Below, piece by piece: positions 11,401 through 22,575 of a stretch of 64,000 nt of DNA. The stretch lies in assembly GCA_029964075.1 (NCBI GenBank), contig CM057146.1, forward strand, positions 9,629,501-9,693,500, written 5' to 3'. The notes below the pieces were generated by a model. That model was not told the origin of the DNA. It did no database searches and saw nothing but the letters and a program-made list of their open reading frames with translations. Both the position numbers and the translations under genes were made by a program. Positions within the stretch are counted from its first letter, which is position 1; the number at the start of each line of letters is the position of its first letter. This DNA comes from Patiria pectinifera. Lineage: Eukaryota; Echinodermata; Asteroidea; Valvatida; Asterinidae.

Positions 11401-13742
11401 AAGACCCTAAAACCTGTCTCGTCCAAAAATGCGATTTCAAGAATCGTCGTCACTATTGTCTTCAAACATCACCAGCAATGAAATTTTAGTTTAAACGTTA
11501 ACAATATGCAACAACGTTCTTTTGAAGGCCCGTCTTTTTAAAAAGTAGATTTTATAAATCATATTGTTTGCCTAACCAGGGTTGTTAATCAAAATACATG
11601 TATTGTGTGCTACAGTTGGTGACAGTTGTTGAAACAAGTATTCTGTGTCATTTTCTTTGTTGTTCCAAACAGTCAAAACACACAATAAATTGATTTTTAA
11701 ACGAGACAGGTTTAATGGTCATTGCGTTTAAATGGTGATATTCTTTGAACGGATTGAGCAATTTCAGTAATTTTTTTTATCTAAAAGTAGCTTTTGAAAT
11801 TGGCTTTCCAGTCATTATTATTTTTGGTGCTTCATATTTTATTAAATATGAAATACATTTTTGGGGGTTTGGGTTCCGCTTTTTTTGACTCACCCTGTAC
11901 ATTGTGAATTCGACAACCTTGAGCAAGTTCCAGCGAGAACCTACTTTGGTCGACTACTAGTCTAGTGGACTATCCGAGGATGGTCGCATCGCAGGGAGGC
12001 AAGACCAAGAAGTTTTGTGATAACGTTTTGACCATCGTTTGATAAGAGACATTGGCACGTTACATGTGCAGGCGTAAGTCACGTCACCATAAGTCAACCA
12101 ATATAGTCTTCGATTGAACTTGCTCAAAACTGACAACAGCTGTGCAAATCTTACTGAGCGATTTACCTATTAGCAGAATAAGTGGGAGTGCCATCTGCAA
12201 GACGTTAGAGGCTCGTGAGGTCAAGATGAATCCCAAGCCGACCATACCACCAGCTACCATGACAACGGCACGCGCTCCAAACTTCCGTCCAATCGGTGCC
12301 GCCAGAGGACCTGCAATCAATATCACCAAACATTAACAACTCGGTAACTAAACACAGACTTTTTAAATAACCAATGATCTAAACAAAAACCTGTGTCACG
12401 AACCGATCATTCACAATACCAATTTCAATACCCATAAACCATTACAAAAATACATGCGATGGTTCATTGGGGTAAAGGAAACGTATTCATAAATACCTAA
12501 GACAATTACCATTCCTATTGGTCGAGAGGCCGTCAAGTGGCCGGTCTTAAACGGTTGATAAAACACCGGCTGGCTGGTCTTAAACACTAATTTCTGGTGT
12601 CATATGATATTTGGACTCCTTACCTATGAAATCAGGTCCCTTTTAGCCTTTTATCGGTTGAATGTTGACAATCATCACTTTGGCATGCGCCAGAGGTGGC
12701 AGCAAGTCATTTTTTGCAAGTCCAAGTCAAGTCACAAGTCATTGTTTGCAAGTCAAAAGTCAGTCACAAAGTCAAGGTCTAAGTCAAAAGTCAAGTCACA
12801 AGTCATTTGGTCCACAAGTCAAAGTCACAACAAGTATCTTTGTTCAAGAACACGTGAAGTTGCATTATTTGTTGTCCTGCTAAAAAAAAAAAAACCTGGC
12901 GTCAAACCTTTTTTTTTTTATTTTGAACATTGAACCTCCCTCCTTAATTCCCCTTTTTTTTGCTATTGCTATTACTATTCTATATCATTATCACATATCT
13001 TCGGATATTAGCCCTTTGCTTTAGGTATTTACAAGTCACATGACTCGAGTCAGCAACTCTGGCATGCGCAATACTACCAATGAGTAGTACGAGTCATGTA
13101 TTTCATAGTCCTTAATACTCTGCACCGGCACAGCTACATTCTGCGCCACTTTCGCCGTACGCGCCACGCGCGTACCAGTAAGGAGTTTGTAACGACTACT
13201 CGCGAGAGGCACTTACCATAAAATAGTTGGAGGGGTGTTTCAAAAAACATGGAGTAACTCTATTTAGCAAAATCGTTGGAATTTATATTTGTAGACTTGT
13301 TTTGACTCTTTGACCGAAAAAGTATTAATGAATGGGAATAAATATGTGCTTGACGGGTTTTAAACAAGTCCGTTTAAGACCGGCTCGAGCCTGGTCGCCA
13401 ATAATATCCCTCGCCTTCAGCTTGGGCTATTATCAACGTCAATTCCCCAGCCGGTCTTAAAACGAGCTTGTTTGAAACAGGCCAAGCACATAATTATTCC
13501 CTTATTAATTAGTGCGCGATACCGTCAAGTGTTCTTTTTTATCATTGGAGAATAAACTTACCAAAGATATCCTTACCGCACTCGACGAGGGAAAAGACGG
13601 TGCCAACGACCCAGGTTTCTGCTTCAAACTCATTCATCATGGACACAAGAAGAATGCCGAGCGATTTCACGACCATGGCATTGATAAAGTACTGTATGAA
13701 GACTGCAATGGTTGCGAAGACACCAAGTTTAGATCTTTCCAT
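8284..13742 (-). CDS. SLC16/monocarboxylate-transporter-like MFS protein, four coding exons
   Basis: Joining 13562-13742, 12167-12310, 9911-10756 and 8284-8411 (minus strand) gives 432 residues plus stop. All introns have GT/AG ends and all interrupt a codon after its first base, so frame is kept throughout. Family marks: GPLAAPIGRKFGAR and VAGG after TM2 (residues ~61-83), GWRGAMLLVGSIG at TM5, a long hydrophilic loop (~residues 165-205) between two six-helix halves, and PLAGFIPGWIYDHTGSY before the last helix. These match animal monocarboxylate transporters, which move small carboxylates, amino acids or hormones across membranes; the substrate cannot be read here. The N-terminal D-G-G-W-G-W signature is absent. 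A likely acceptor (catttag) lies just 5' of the first ATG, so a 5' exon may exist. Its introns are packed with transposon remnants. An orphan or divergent member is likely. Confidence 0.85.
8834..9371. mobile_element. 538-bp inverted-repeat element (AGGCCCTGTCACACTG termini)
   Basis: Left end AGGCCCTGTCACACTGCCA mirrors right end CAGTGTGACAGGGCCT. The interior (8930-9330) is strikingly CpG-rich and unlike the AT-rich intron around it. Lies in the last intron of the transporter gene. No convincing target duplication; superfamily unassigned. Confidence 0.7.
9911..10756 (-). CDS. MCT-like transporter, coding exon 3 (main exon)
   Basis: An 846-bp exon: acceptor ggtatcttcag, donor CCAG|gtaaga. 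It encodes 281 full codons from LGQCLANVLTR to LAGFIP. It holds TM4-TM11 with the GWRGAML motif, the central loop rich in S/H/Q/K, and the second six-helix half (WYIYFVPSVVAIGF, FTLGGIALYKEK, MADAFGWMGFLSG). One large exon for the bulk of the protein is common in this family. Confidence 0.9.
11229..11897. mobile_element. TA-flanked foldback element, CAGGGTGAGT family, second copy
   Basis: 669 bp, with ends CAGGGTGAGTCAAAAAAG and CTTTTTTTGACTCACCCTG and long inverted arms (ACGAGACAGG near the inner ends of both). TA flanks at 11227-11228 and 11898-11899. Same termini as the element at 1387 but a different interior, so a second subfamily driven by a related Tc1/mariner-type transposase. In intron 2 of the transporter. 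Confidence 0.8.
11919..12127. mobile_element. Inverted-repeat element (TTGAGCAAGTTC termini)
   Basis: TTGAGCAAGTTC and GAACTTGCTCAA close a ~209-bp element. The interior (GTCGACTA motifs, TTTTGACCA-CGTT, GCAGGCGTAAG) is related to the element at 20834-21150. Lies about 40 bp from the exon-2 donor of the transporter. Confidence 0.65.
12167..12310 (-). CDS. MCT-like transporter, coding exon 2
   Basis: Acceptor ttgattgcag, donor ATAG|gtaaat. Encodes G-PLAAPIGRKFGARAVV through ALPLILLI (47 full codons plus split codons at both ends), covering the conserved TM2-TM3 loop and TM3. A small inverted-repeat element (11919-12127) ends only about 40 bases beyond its donor. Confidence 0.85.
12690..12835 (+). 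repeat. AAGTCA-rich degenerate tandem repeat
   Basis: Dozens of AAGTCA/AAGTCAC words in a row with irregular spacing. Simple-sequence repeat in intron 1 of the transporter. Confidence 0.7.
13331..13506. mobile_element. Small foldback element
   Basis: AATGGGAATAAATATGTGCT mirrors AGCACATAATTATTCCC; inner arms GTTTAAGACCGGCT and GCCGGTCTTAAAAC. A partial relative lies at 15485-15600 (same AATAATATCCCTCGCCTTCA core) and another at 12520-12590. In intron 1 of the transporter. Confidence 0.6.
13562..13742 (-). CDS. MCT-like transporter, coding exon 1
   Basis: Encodes MERSKLGVFATIAVF through VECGKDIF plus the first base of the next codon (60 codons + 1). It covers TM1 and TM2, with VKSLGILLVSMMNEF between them. 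The donor is G|gtaagt. The reading frame stays open upstream, but the first in-frame ATG is at 13742 and a catttag acceptor sits near 13770, so an upstream exon could be joined there. Confidence 0.8.
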
Positions 13743-14329
13743 ATCTCGACTATTGTACCTATTAGGTGCTAAATGAGAATCAATTGCATTCAAATACGAT
13801 ACAGGTATAGATAAACTCACGGTTTAACGTAGTACTTAAAACACTGCATCAGCTTTTAAATCCACTCTGGCCAGCTTTTGCTAAAATGACTTGAGTTAGT
13901 TAAATATCAACACAGTACATTTACACATGTGCATTGAAAATAAAATAAATTAAGAGATGATGCAAATTAATATTATAACATATCCTTTTGTAAAAAAAAA
14001 ATCATGCATTTTTAAATATGATTTACCGGTATTAAATAAACTGCTGAAAGGTCAAGTGTAAATGAACTATATAATATATTGTGGCGAAAATCGCCAGGAT
14101 GCTTATTAATATCACAATTATTCCTTGCTAGCTTAGTATTTTAGTGCTTGAAACTTTGTATACAACTGACCTTTTCCCTAGCTGGAACCTTTAAGTTAAT
14201 CTAATAATATTTGTTGAATTTATTCTTTGATCCTGTTGCAGTCATAATTCCTCGGGGCTGGACTCTCAGCAGTGCCTACGCTGACTTCCTGTTGTGTTGT
14301 TGCCACATGCACAGTGTTTACTGAATGAA

Positions 14330-14560
14330 CGTACATGTACATGCTGTACGTTACCGTACGACACAACTGTGAGCCATGCGCCAGCGCATGCGTACTGCTG
14401 TGCTGTTACAAGCTACCGTAGATTGTTGTGTTATTTAGCCAATCACTGCAGTTGTATGAGATGCGCGTGCCGCGCGCGTACGCGCGTGCAGAGCGCGTCC
14501 GCACTGTGCCTATAAATTCCACAGATATCCGAGTATTTGGGTTCTGTTCCCTCTGGCCGC
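14330..14560. promoter_or_regulatory. CpG-rich stretch upstream of the transporter
   Basis: CpG-dense DNA (GCGCGTGCCGCGCGCGTACG) in an AT-rich setting, ~600 bp upstream of the first coding exon. It could hold a 5' non-coding exon and promoter. A TATAAAT on the plus strand at ~14509 faces the wrong way for that gene. Speculative. Confidence 0.25.
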
Positions 14561-16388
14561 GCAAGACCTAAAGACAAGACCTCAAGACCTATTTATTGCC
14601 CCACGTTTGCGTGCACTGATTAAGCAAGCAACCGTGTACAGGCGACTTGCGCTATTAATTGGGCTTTGTCGGCGGAAAACCACACGAGCGCTTTTGTGTG
14701 TGAAAATTCCGACACTTTAGACAAAATAAAAGAAACTACTTTATGCGCTGTAATATTTTGAGATTGTATCATTTACAAGAAAACCGGCCATCGAATCAAT
14801 ACGCTACTCACGCTACCACTGAGCAACTCATACCGCAGCTTCATTATAATTTCCTTACTTCCTATAATAGAGGGCGCTGTCCCAAAGATGTTCAAGTTTA
14901 CTCAAGAAGATTAAATAAACTGAGTTTACCGTTTTGATCGGTTGAAAGAATTACTCCTTGTGGACATCTTTTACTGTTCATTATCTTGTGGTCGTTTGTA
15001 AATAATTCCCCCATCCCCTCCAAGAATCCCGTCTCACTCATCGACTCTTCATTCAAGCTTCCGGCAGATAACTGGGACCCGATTTTATTTGGGTCTTAGC
15101 CCAGACTAATATTAGGCAAGCCGGAATCGTTACAATATGAATGAACTATGGAAATTAAACCACAAAATGTCAAAGAGAGGAATCGCCAAATTTATACAAT
15201 AACTTATTAACAGAACACGAACATCAACCATCAATACTAATATACTATGGAGAACAAGAAGAAGGGACATTATAGTGAGGGGAAATAAATTTAAAAAATA
15301 CGTCACGGATGAATGCATGGCTTAGATAATAGAAAATAAATAATCTGATGTAAATAAATGAACAAGTCATGAATGGACAACACAACTTTAAAAAGTACAT
15401 GAAATTCAGGAAAATGCGATCGTAATGGGTACATGTAGGTAAACATAATAGACCATTTTGTTTACAAATTGGATGTTGTGATCATCACGCTAATAATATC
15501 CCTCGCCTTCAGCTCGGGCCATTCCTCCAGCCCGTCGTAAACGGATTTGTTTAAAACAGGCCAAGCACATATTTATTCCTTTAGTGCGCGATACCGGTCC
15601 GAAAAAGAAGAAAAAAACCCACAAGACAGCTACTTGGTTGGCTGTGTTGTACATTGGCATGCGACCGACAAGCATGACGTCACGTCAGACAGGCATGACG
15701 TCACAGGTGAAGTGGTCTCTTTAGACGAGTCATGCGCAATTAACTGAGAAAAATACAGCATTCATCACTTCGCCTTTAGAAATTGCCACGCATCCAATTG
15801 TTTCTCTGACGACATCGTGGCAAGCTTTGAAACATGATGACAATGTCTTTGAAATGTGAATAGGAGAACAAAACAATGAGAATTATCTGATCGTAAAATG
15901 CATCTAGACGACATATTTTTCGCCTCATATTTTCCAACTATCAGCAGAAATTCTTCTCAAACTTAGAGAGTAATGACTTCCTCATTCAGAGTTGTCCCAT
16001 ATACCTTCACGAATGTGATAATAAATACTTGAAAATATACTCAATTGGGTCATGGAAGAGCGTACTACCCAATTGAATGGACTTGGCAAAGTTTTACATT
16101 TACTGGTTGCATTTGGTAGAACATTCAACCCACAGGGTTTGGTATAATTTGTTAATTACTGTTCGGATTGCATTTTGATCACTTCTAAGGGCTCTTCCGA
16201 ATCTAGGTATATGAGTGAATGGACTACACACATTGCAAGGCCGTGAGTGGGCTTGTCTCTTCATTTGAATGCATGGTAGCCAGTACTAAATTCAAATTTT
16301 GAAGAAAAAAGTGTTTCCAGCATGTTAAAATAACCAATGTTCATTGCGGAACTTTATAACCAGCACATCCAAAAATCTTTTTAGGCCC
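14561..16388. other. Intergenic DNA with one small repeat copy
   Basis: No gene is recognisable. The partial repeat copy at 15485-15600 and two GCATGACGTCAC boxes at ~15670-15705 are the only patterns noted. Confidence 0.4.
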
Positions 16389-17795
16389 AACCTCGTTCCC
16401 AAGGTGTCAAGAAGTACGCTCCCACCACTACCTGTCCTCTCAACCTGGTATTGACTCATTTGCATATCCAGACATTTTGGATACATTTTTACGCTTCGCT
16501 CGTAACCCCCGCCCTGCAAACAGGACGCTGGGATACTCTGATGAGCTTCACAGAATCTTGTGAAGGTAATGGCCTATGACCTATGTATAAAGCATCTGGC
16601 TGCAGCTGTTCAAGACCGCAGTTAGACAATGTGCGCAAATGCTATCCGAAAACTTCTTATAGAAATGCGCACATTCAATACCGGATGTGATTTTTGTTTC
16701 ATTGCGGACCATGTGTAAAAAGTATTTGAGCGTCGCATAATGCAATCCGACCGTTCGTGATTCGAAACGGAGCCTGAGCCAGTGACGGGAATTGTAAATT
16801 TACAACACAGATAAGTTTTACAGAATTTCCCACATTATTACGCTTTTCAGCGAGAAAAATACATCTCTAAACTGGAATAAAAGAGTAATGAATCAGTCTT
16901 AACGGCCGTTTCAAACCTTGCGGAATCATGACCTTGATGACGCGCAGGTCACTGGTCACGCAAAATCCAACCAATCAGAGCGTGAATTCATCAGTGTATC
17001 CCAGCGTCCTGTTTGCAGGGCGGGGGGTACGAGCGAATTTTTACGTATGCAAGTGAGAAATAGTCTGGTGCCTGCCTGTGCTTTACATCGACGTTTGCAT
17101 TGGTATGTGGTATCTGGGGTAAAAACACAATCATTTCGTCGCGGCGGCGCGTGTTCGCTCGTATCCCCCGCCCTGTAAACAGGACGCTAGGAACCGCTGA
17201 CGAATTTAAGTTCCACGCTCTGATTGGATAAATTTGCGTGTCCTGTGACCGGCAAGTAATCACGGCCACGACCCTGCAATGTTTTAAATGACCGTTAAGA
17301 CCGAGTTACTACTCGTTTATCCCCATTCATAAATGTATTTTTTTCTCGTTGAAAATCGTAATAATGTAGGAAAAGCTGTAAAACTTAGGCCTATCTGTTT
17401 TGTAATTTTTCAATTCCATTGCTGTCACTTGCTCGGGCTCCGTTTCGAATTCACGAAGGATCAAATTGCATATTATGCGACGCTCAAATTTGTCCACAAG
17501 CTCCTCAATGAAAAAAAAAATCACCTCCGATATGGAATGTGCGCATTTGGCAGGGGGTATACGAGTGAATGCGACGTGAGTTACGAAAACACGAATTTTT
17601 TTTACAAAGTTAAAATGTTACAATCTTTTCCAGCCAATATGGAGTATCACATTTCATATTAATACGAGCAAATTGGAAAGGAAAGGATTATTTTTTTTTA
17701 AACGTGTGGACGTAATAATTATATGAACGTGAAAACACGTAATACACGTTGGAAAAACAACACCAAGTACACGATATAAGTCCATTTGCGGTATC
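16389..17795. mobile_element. Large palindromic element related to the 520-bp insertion at 40641
   Basis: The left end AACCTCGTTCCCAAGG and the stretch to 16465, the segment 17030-17150, and the segment 17560-17790 each match (inverted) consecutive parts of the 40641-41160 element. Between them is a long palindrome: left arm ~16663-17037, right arm ~17152-17548, loop ~115 bp (for example GAGCGTCGCATAATGCAAT against ATGCGACGCTC). A ~30-bp box with CCCGCCCTGCAAACAGGACG occurs three times (16506, 17000 inverted, 17166). Confidence 0.6.
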
Positions 17796-17949
17796 TTCTT
17801 CTTCTTCTTCTTTCTTCTTAGTGCTGCCTTCATATGTTGAAGATAAACGCACTGCGTTGGGCGCATGCATTGTCTAAAGACAACAGGAATTTGTACTCAG
17901 GTACAGTGCTATATCATGTACAGGTGCAAGTAAAAATCTGGTGGTGCGA

Positions 17950-18360
17950 TTAATCCGAGCGGATGTCCCTCAGCGCAGACTTGAAGGCGTTGAGGGACGG
18001 GTATGCAGCAGGATCAACTGGGAGGTTGTTCCAGTCTCGGATGGTACGTGGGAAGTACGAGCTAGCATACACTGAAGATCTGGTGTGTGGGATAGTGAAT
18101 CTGGAACTGTGTCCTCTGGGAGATGTCGATAATTGAGTAAGGTAGTTGTTCCAAGGGATGTCGACCAAGTTGTATCTGATCTTGTACATCATCTGCAGGC
18201 GATTTTGGTGACGACGTTCCTGTAGTGAGGGCCAGTCAAGATGTTCTAACATGGATGTAACTTGATGTAACATGGATGTATCGGAATACAGGAAGCAAGT
18301 TCCCATCAAAGGGCTTACTATTGGAAAGTTAGCCCTGAGGACGAAGTTGATTAGGCCCAT
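17950..18360 (-). mobile_element. 3' tail of a non-LTR retrotransposon (reverse transcriptase C-terminus)
   Basis: About 110 residues at the end of this frame match the tail that follows the reverse transcriptase domain in CR1/L2/RTE-like non-LTR retrotransposons: SMLEHLDWPSLQERRHQNR, MMYKIRYNLVDIP, SSRFTIPHTRSSVYASSYFP, RTIRDWNNLP, and LNAFKSALRDI before a TAA stop. Catalytic motifs are absent, so this is a 5'-truncated, dead copy of the kind left by target-primed reverse transcription. The first ~35 residues (MGLINFVLRANFP...) are weaker. The exact clade is not resolved by eye. Confidence 0.8.
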
Positions 18361-18450
18361 AGAGACTCAAAAATGTGTTTCTCTTAGAAAGATATATATA
18401 ACCTCCGAACATACGGCCGAGACAGCTTATGTCTGGGCATTGGAGTAGAG

Positions 18451-18635
18451 CCTACAATCCTGGCCAAATCCCGCCGGGCCCCAACCCCCGGCCCCGCTCA
18501 ATGTTGTCCCTCATTGCGCGGTGTGTGCTCCATCAGCTGGAGAGAACCCCATTGACCGGGAGAGCGGGGGAGTGGATGACCGTGGGAGGACAAGGTTATT
18601 TCCAAGTGCCCCAACCATTTTGGCTGGGATTGTAG
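18451..18635. mobile_element. Short inverted-repeat element (CTACAATCC termini)
   Basis: CTACAATCCTGGCCAAA at the left is mirrored by TTTTGGCTGGGATTGTAG at the right, about 184 bp apart. MITE-like and GC-rich inside. Confidence 0.6.
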
Positions 18636-18647
18636 GGTGTCCGCCCG

Positions 18648-19735
18648 ATAGTCCGAAGGTCCGATAGTCCGAAGGTTCTTTAGTTCGAAGGTTCGATAGT
18701 CCGAATGTACACATACCCATAAGAGGGGGTCCGTTAGTCCGAAAATGAAATAAGGTTCTTTAATCCGAACTTTGATGCATTAGTCCGAAGGTCCGATAAA
18801 CCGAAGGTTAATTTATCCGAAGGTAATTCGGTAGTCCGGATTTAGAACAAGGTTAATCAGTCCGAAGGTTCAATAGTCCGAAACGAAAATAAGGTTCAAT
18901 AGTCCGAAGGTTCATTATTCCGAATTGACAATAAGGTTCGATAGTCCGAAAAGACTATAAGGTGCGATAGTCTGAATCGACAATAAGGTCCGAAAGTACG
19001 AATCGAAAATAAGGTCCGATAGTCCGAATCGACAGTAAGGTCCGATAGTCCGAAGTGTCAGATTAATGAACCGTATTGTTAATTCGGATTATCGAACCTT
19101 ATCATCTATTCGGACTATCGGACCTTATTGTCGACTATCGCACCCTATCGTCTATTCGGACTATTGAGCCTTCGGATTAATTAAAAGGGGCCGGGGGGCG
19201 GAATCCGCCCCCCTCAACATTTTTCGTGATAGCCTCTAAAAAATTTTTTTTCGCGACCCGAGCTGTTATGACTTTTTAGCCTCGTGCTTTGCGCATCTTT
19301 TGATACCAAAAACATAAAAATCGGACCACGGGTTGCCGCGTAGCGAAAAATTTTCCGGCGCTACGCGCCGTGAAAACTGAATTTTCGCATATACGTCGTG
19401 TACACATAGCAAAATTCCCATTCGTACATATGAATAATTAATTAGCCATAATTCCAAAACCCTTTGACCTATAGTCATGAAATTTCTTGGGTATGTTTAG
19501 AAAGAGTTGCTCTTTGCATGTGCCAAGTTTCCGCTCCCCCCGGCTGAGAGATGGTCAAAATAACCCGGCCCCTTTAGGGTTAACCTTATTCTATTTTCAG
19601 CCTATCGAATCTTCGGACCATCGAATCTTCGGACTATCGAACCTTCGGATATTGAACCTCCGGACTAAACGAACCTTCGGATTAATGACCCTTCGGGCTA
19701 AAGAACCTTCGGACTACTGAAGCTTCAAACTATCG
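18648..19735. repeat. Foldback with tandem-repeat arms (GATAGTCCGAAGGTTC words)
   Basis: From 18648 to ~19060 the DNA is a degenerate tandem repeat of GGTTCGATAGTCCGAA words. From ~19070 to 19175 and again 19580-19735 the same words appear as the reverse complement (TTCGGACTATCGAACC). The two orientations make a foldback. A separate ~400-bp segment is embedded between the right-hand pieces. Confidence 0.75.
19178..19576. mobile_element. Element nested in the tandem-repeat foldback
   Basis: AAAGGGGCCGGG at the left and CCCGGCCCCTTT at the right bound ~400 bp that lacks the surrounding GTCCGAA words. Probably a non-autonomous transposon inserted into the array. No clear target duplication. Confidence 0.5.
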
Positions 19736-19739
19736 GGCT

Positions 19740-20330
19740 GTATTGAAATATCTAACTCATGTACACGAAACAAGCGTTCAATCAATAGAGCTTTTCCTTT
19801 TTAATTCAGAATGTTCTTTGCTGCAAAACATAAACAATACCAACAGAAGGGAAGTTGAAGGAAGGCATTAAAATGATGAGAGAAAATGCCTCACAAAAGA
19901 TACAAGGGAGTAAGTCCTGATGCCCAGTCAACCCCGGGGTATCAACCCTAGGCGAAGGCTCGTCAAGTTATGTTGGCCCCAACCAAAGGAGAACATCTCA
20001 TATGCAAAAAGATCTAAGATGGCGTGACGCAAGGAGAAGAGAAAGTACGTTGCCACATCTCGTCTATCCTTGTTGACCAACCCTTCCTATCTGCGACATG
20101 CCGGCCACATGATCATGTTGATCTATAATTTGTTTCTTTCGGCAATCACAAACCATAAGTTACTTGGCTCATTCTTCAAGACCAGGAGCGCTTCAAGGAC
20201 TATACCAAATACATCCAGGGATGGCCAGGGCACGAATGTTCTTTTCCCAAACTACATCCGCGAACATGGTTGTTTAGCGCCCTCTACGATACATTTATGA
20301 TACGTACGCAGGTATATAATTATTTTTTCC
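19740..20330. other. Intergenic DNA, no gene seen
   Basis: Open frames are short and unsupported. No structured repeat was recognised. Confidence 0.4.
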
Positions 20331-20349
20331 CCACGATTTGGTTAATAGT

Positions 20350-20420
20350 GCGATAGCTCAGTCGATACAGGGTCAAAATTTTGCACCGCGAGGTTGCGGG
20401 TTCGAAACACGGTTTTGTAA
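20350..20420 (+). repeat. tRNA-derived SINE-like sequence
   Basis: GCGATAGCTCAGTCGATACA resembles a pol III A box/D arm, and GCGGGTTCGAAAC is a good B box ~38 bases later. Flanking sequence does not fold into a full tRNA, and a T-run follows. Likely a SINE head. Confidence 0.55.
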
Positions 20421-20833
20421 TCAATTTTTTTGTGTGTGCTAACCTGAGGCTTCGGAGGATTTTTTTTAAAAGGGAAATTAATTTGGCAGGGCAATAAAAT
20501 AATATGAGCCTGAATTCACCATCTTCTTTCTGAATAGACAACCAGTTGCTCTCGAACGGGTCGAGCCGTTGTCTCCATCCCAAATATCAGATGACGACCT
20601 TGACTATACACGCACGGGGCACGCACTCATGTTTTACTATACTCTCGAGGACAATGCTTTGTGTCTCCCTTTGTCCCTGTAATATAACACTCTCCCGGAG
20701 ACAAGCGCACAAACTTACTACAGAGGACCGTTTTCAACAGAAGACCCAACGCCCGAGGACTGAAAGGATCTTTTGTTCTCCCTTTGTGTGTCGGTACTCG
20801 TAGGTTATGTAGAACACGTACACGGACATTATA

Positions 20834-21150
20834 GGGCAAGTTCGCGCAAGGACTATAGTTAACCATTGGTCGACTAACCCTTGCCCGAACTCTGTCTAGT
20901 CGACGATGGTTAACTACGCTAGTCGACTATTTGGAACCTACCTACCGGGGTTGGTTGCATCGCTGGTAACCATAGCCGCGCGCGTTCATAACGTACAGCA
21001 GGAAGCCAGGATCCAGTCGTTTTGCAATGACATTTTGACCAGCGTTCGACTAGAGACGTTTGCACTTTGCTATTAGTGCGCAGGCGTAAGGTACGTCACA
21101 AATCACTCACTAGTCGACTAATGGTCCTTGCCCGAACTTGGCCTAAAGAT
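20834..21150. mobile_element. Inverted-repeat element related to 11919-12127
   Basis: AGGGCAAGTTCGCGCAAGGAC on the left faces GGTCCTTGCCCGAACTTGG on the right; GTCGACTA motifs are repeated inside. Shares GACATTTTGACCAGCGTT-like and GCGCAGGCGTAAG stretches with the smaller element. Confidence 0.6.
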
Positions 21151-21599
21151 GCAGCCAACCAGCTTGATTTCCATACTTTGCCAAGAAAAGTGTTTATCAC
21201 TGGGTTCACTAGGAAGTTCGAGATCTCTTGGAATGATATGGGCGTTTTATTCACATAGAGTAGATGCATTGTGGTACATTTTGCAATTCTATCATAAGAA
21301 ATCTTCTCTTGCGATTATCCCGAAAGGTGTTTTCCATCCGAATTTACATGCCCGTCCCTTCGTGAAACTGGTGACGATATAAAAATATTTGAGGGCACGT
21401 TAAATGTGACTTATGAAAAATAGTCCAAAATGAGTCGAGTGACACGTGGCTGTTTACAGTGATAAAATCAGGTGCCCTTAAAGCCGTTACTTTTTGGTAA
21501 CCCTAACAGCTTTTACATTAATTTTATATTTTTAAATGTTATCTTCATATATTTTAGGAAACACAAACTTCACATCACAAGCGCTATCAGCGTAGCTTA
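21151..21599. other. Left flank of the macrosatellite
   Basis: No gene. Homology to the repeat unit begins at about 21600, so this is the single-copy side of the array boundary. Confidence 0.4.
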
Positions 21600-22039
21600 T
21601 TACCTTCGTGTTCAATGCACGTTGAAATGAAGTTTATAGACTCCGAGAACGATATTGTAAGGCATGGTCATGTATTTTAGCGTTTGATTTTTACTTTGAA
21701 TTATTACACAGAAAACTGTATGTGGAGGTGTAAAATATTGCCGGTTGCGTCCCGGATGAAAAAGTAAAACGAAAATGAATCAATTGAAATCAGAGTGGCC
21801 ATATCATCTCAGCCCCTCCTAATGGATCGCTGCCCATGAGATTAAACAAATTAAGTGGAAATTTGGAAGTAAATTGATTGAGGCGGCTTTTTCATCAATC
21901 AAAATTTTCAAACAAAAGATAATAAATGCAGCTGTATTAGGTAACAACGATTTTGCAGATCACGCCATAGATAATGTTACACAGCGCACACTGTACAAGA
22001 GTGATGATTGAGAACGCACCAAGCGTTCAGCAGTGACGC

Positions 22040-22575
22040 CGTTACGTAGTAAGGTTCATGTTTTTAACCCAGCTTGTCTTTGAATTCAGCTCATTCGGAT
22101 TTGAAATCGTTTGTACATGAGCACGTCTGAACTTTAGCTAGTATAAACTTCAGGTCATTCGGACTTCAACTCGGACTTGAGCTCGTTTGTACCTGCTTGA
22201 GCACGCCTAGACTTTAGCTAGTAAACTCGAGGTGATTCGGACTTCAACTCGGACTTGAGCTCGTTTGTACCTGATCGAGCACGCCTAGACTTTAGCTAGT
22301 AAACTCGAGGTCATTCGGACTTCAACTCGGACTTGAGCTCGTTTGTACCTGATTGAGCAGTGAACACACCTAGACTTAAGCTAGTAAACTCGAGGTCATT
22401 CGGACTTCAACTCGGACTTGATTTCGTTTGTACTTGAGCACGCCTAGACTTTAGGTAGTAAACTTGAGGTCATTTGGACTTCAACTCGGACTTGAGCTCG
22501 TCTGTACCTGAGCACGTCTTGACTTTAGCTCGTTAAACTTGAGGTCATTCGGACTCATCCAGACCTGAGGTCTTT
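22040..22575 (+). repeat. 74-bp minisatellite, array 1
   Basis: Tandem units containing CTCGAGGTCATTCGGACTTC, GGACTTGAGCTCGTTTGTAC and CGCCTAGACTTTAGCTAGT. The period is 74 bp, with small length changes (CTGATTGAGCAGTGAACAC variant). First block of unit 1. Confidence 0.85.

Noticed and set aside
20350-20420. Functional tRNA gene
   Set aside because: A and B boxes are present but acceptor and anticodon stems do not pair; annotated as SINE-like instead.
22040-22575. Regular repeats that might suggest a CRISPR array
   Set aside because: Contiguous 74-bp units without variable spacers, in an animal genome: a minisatellite.
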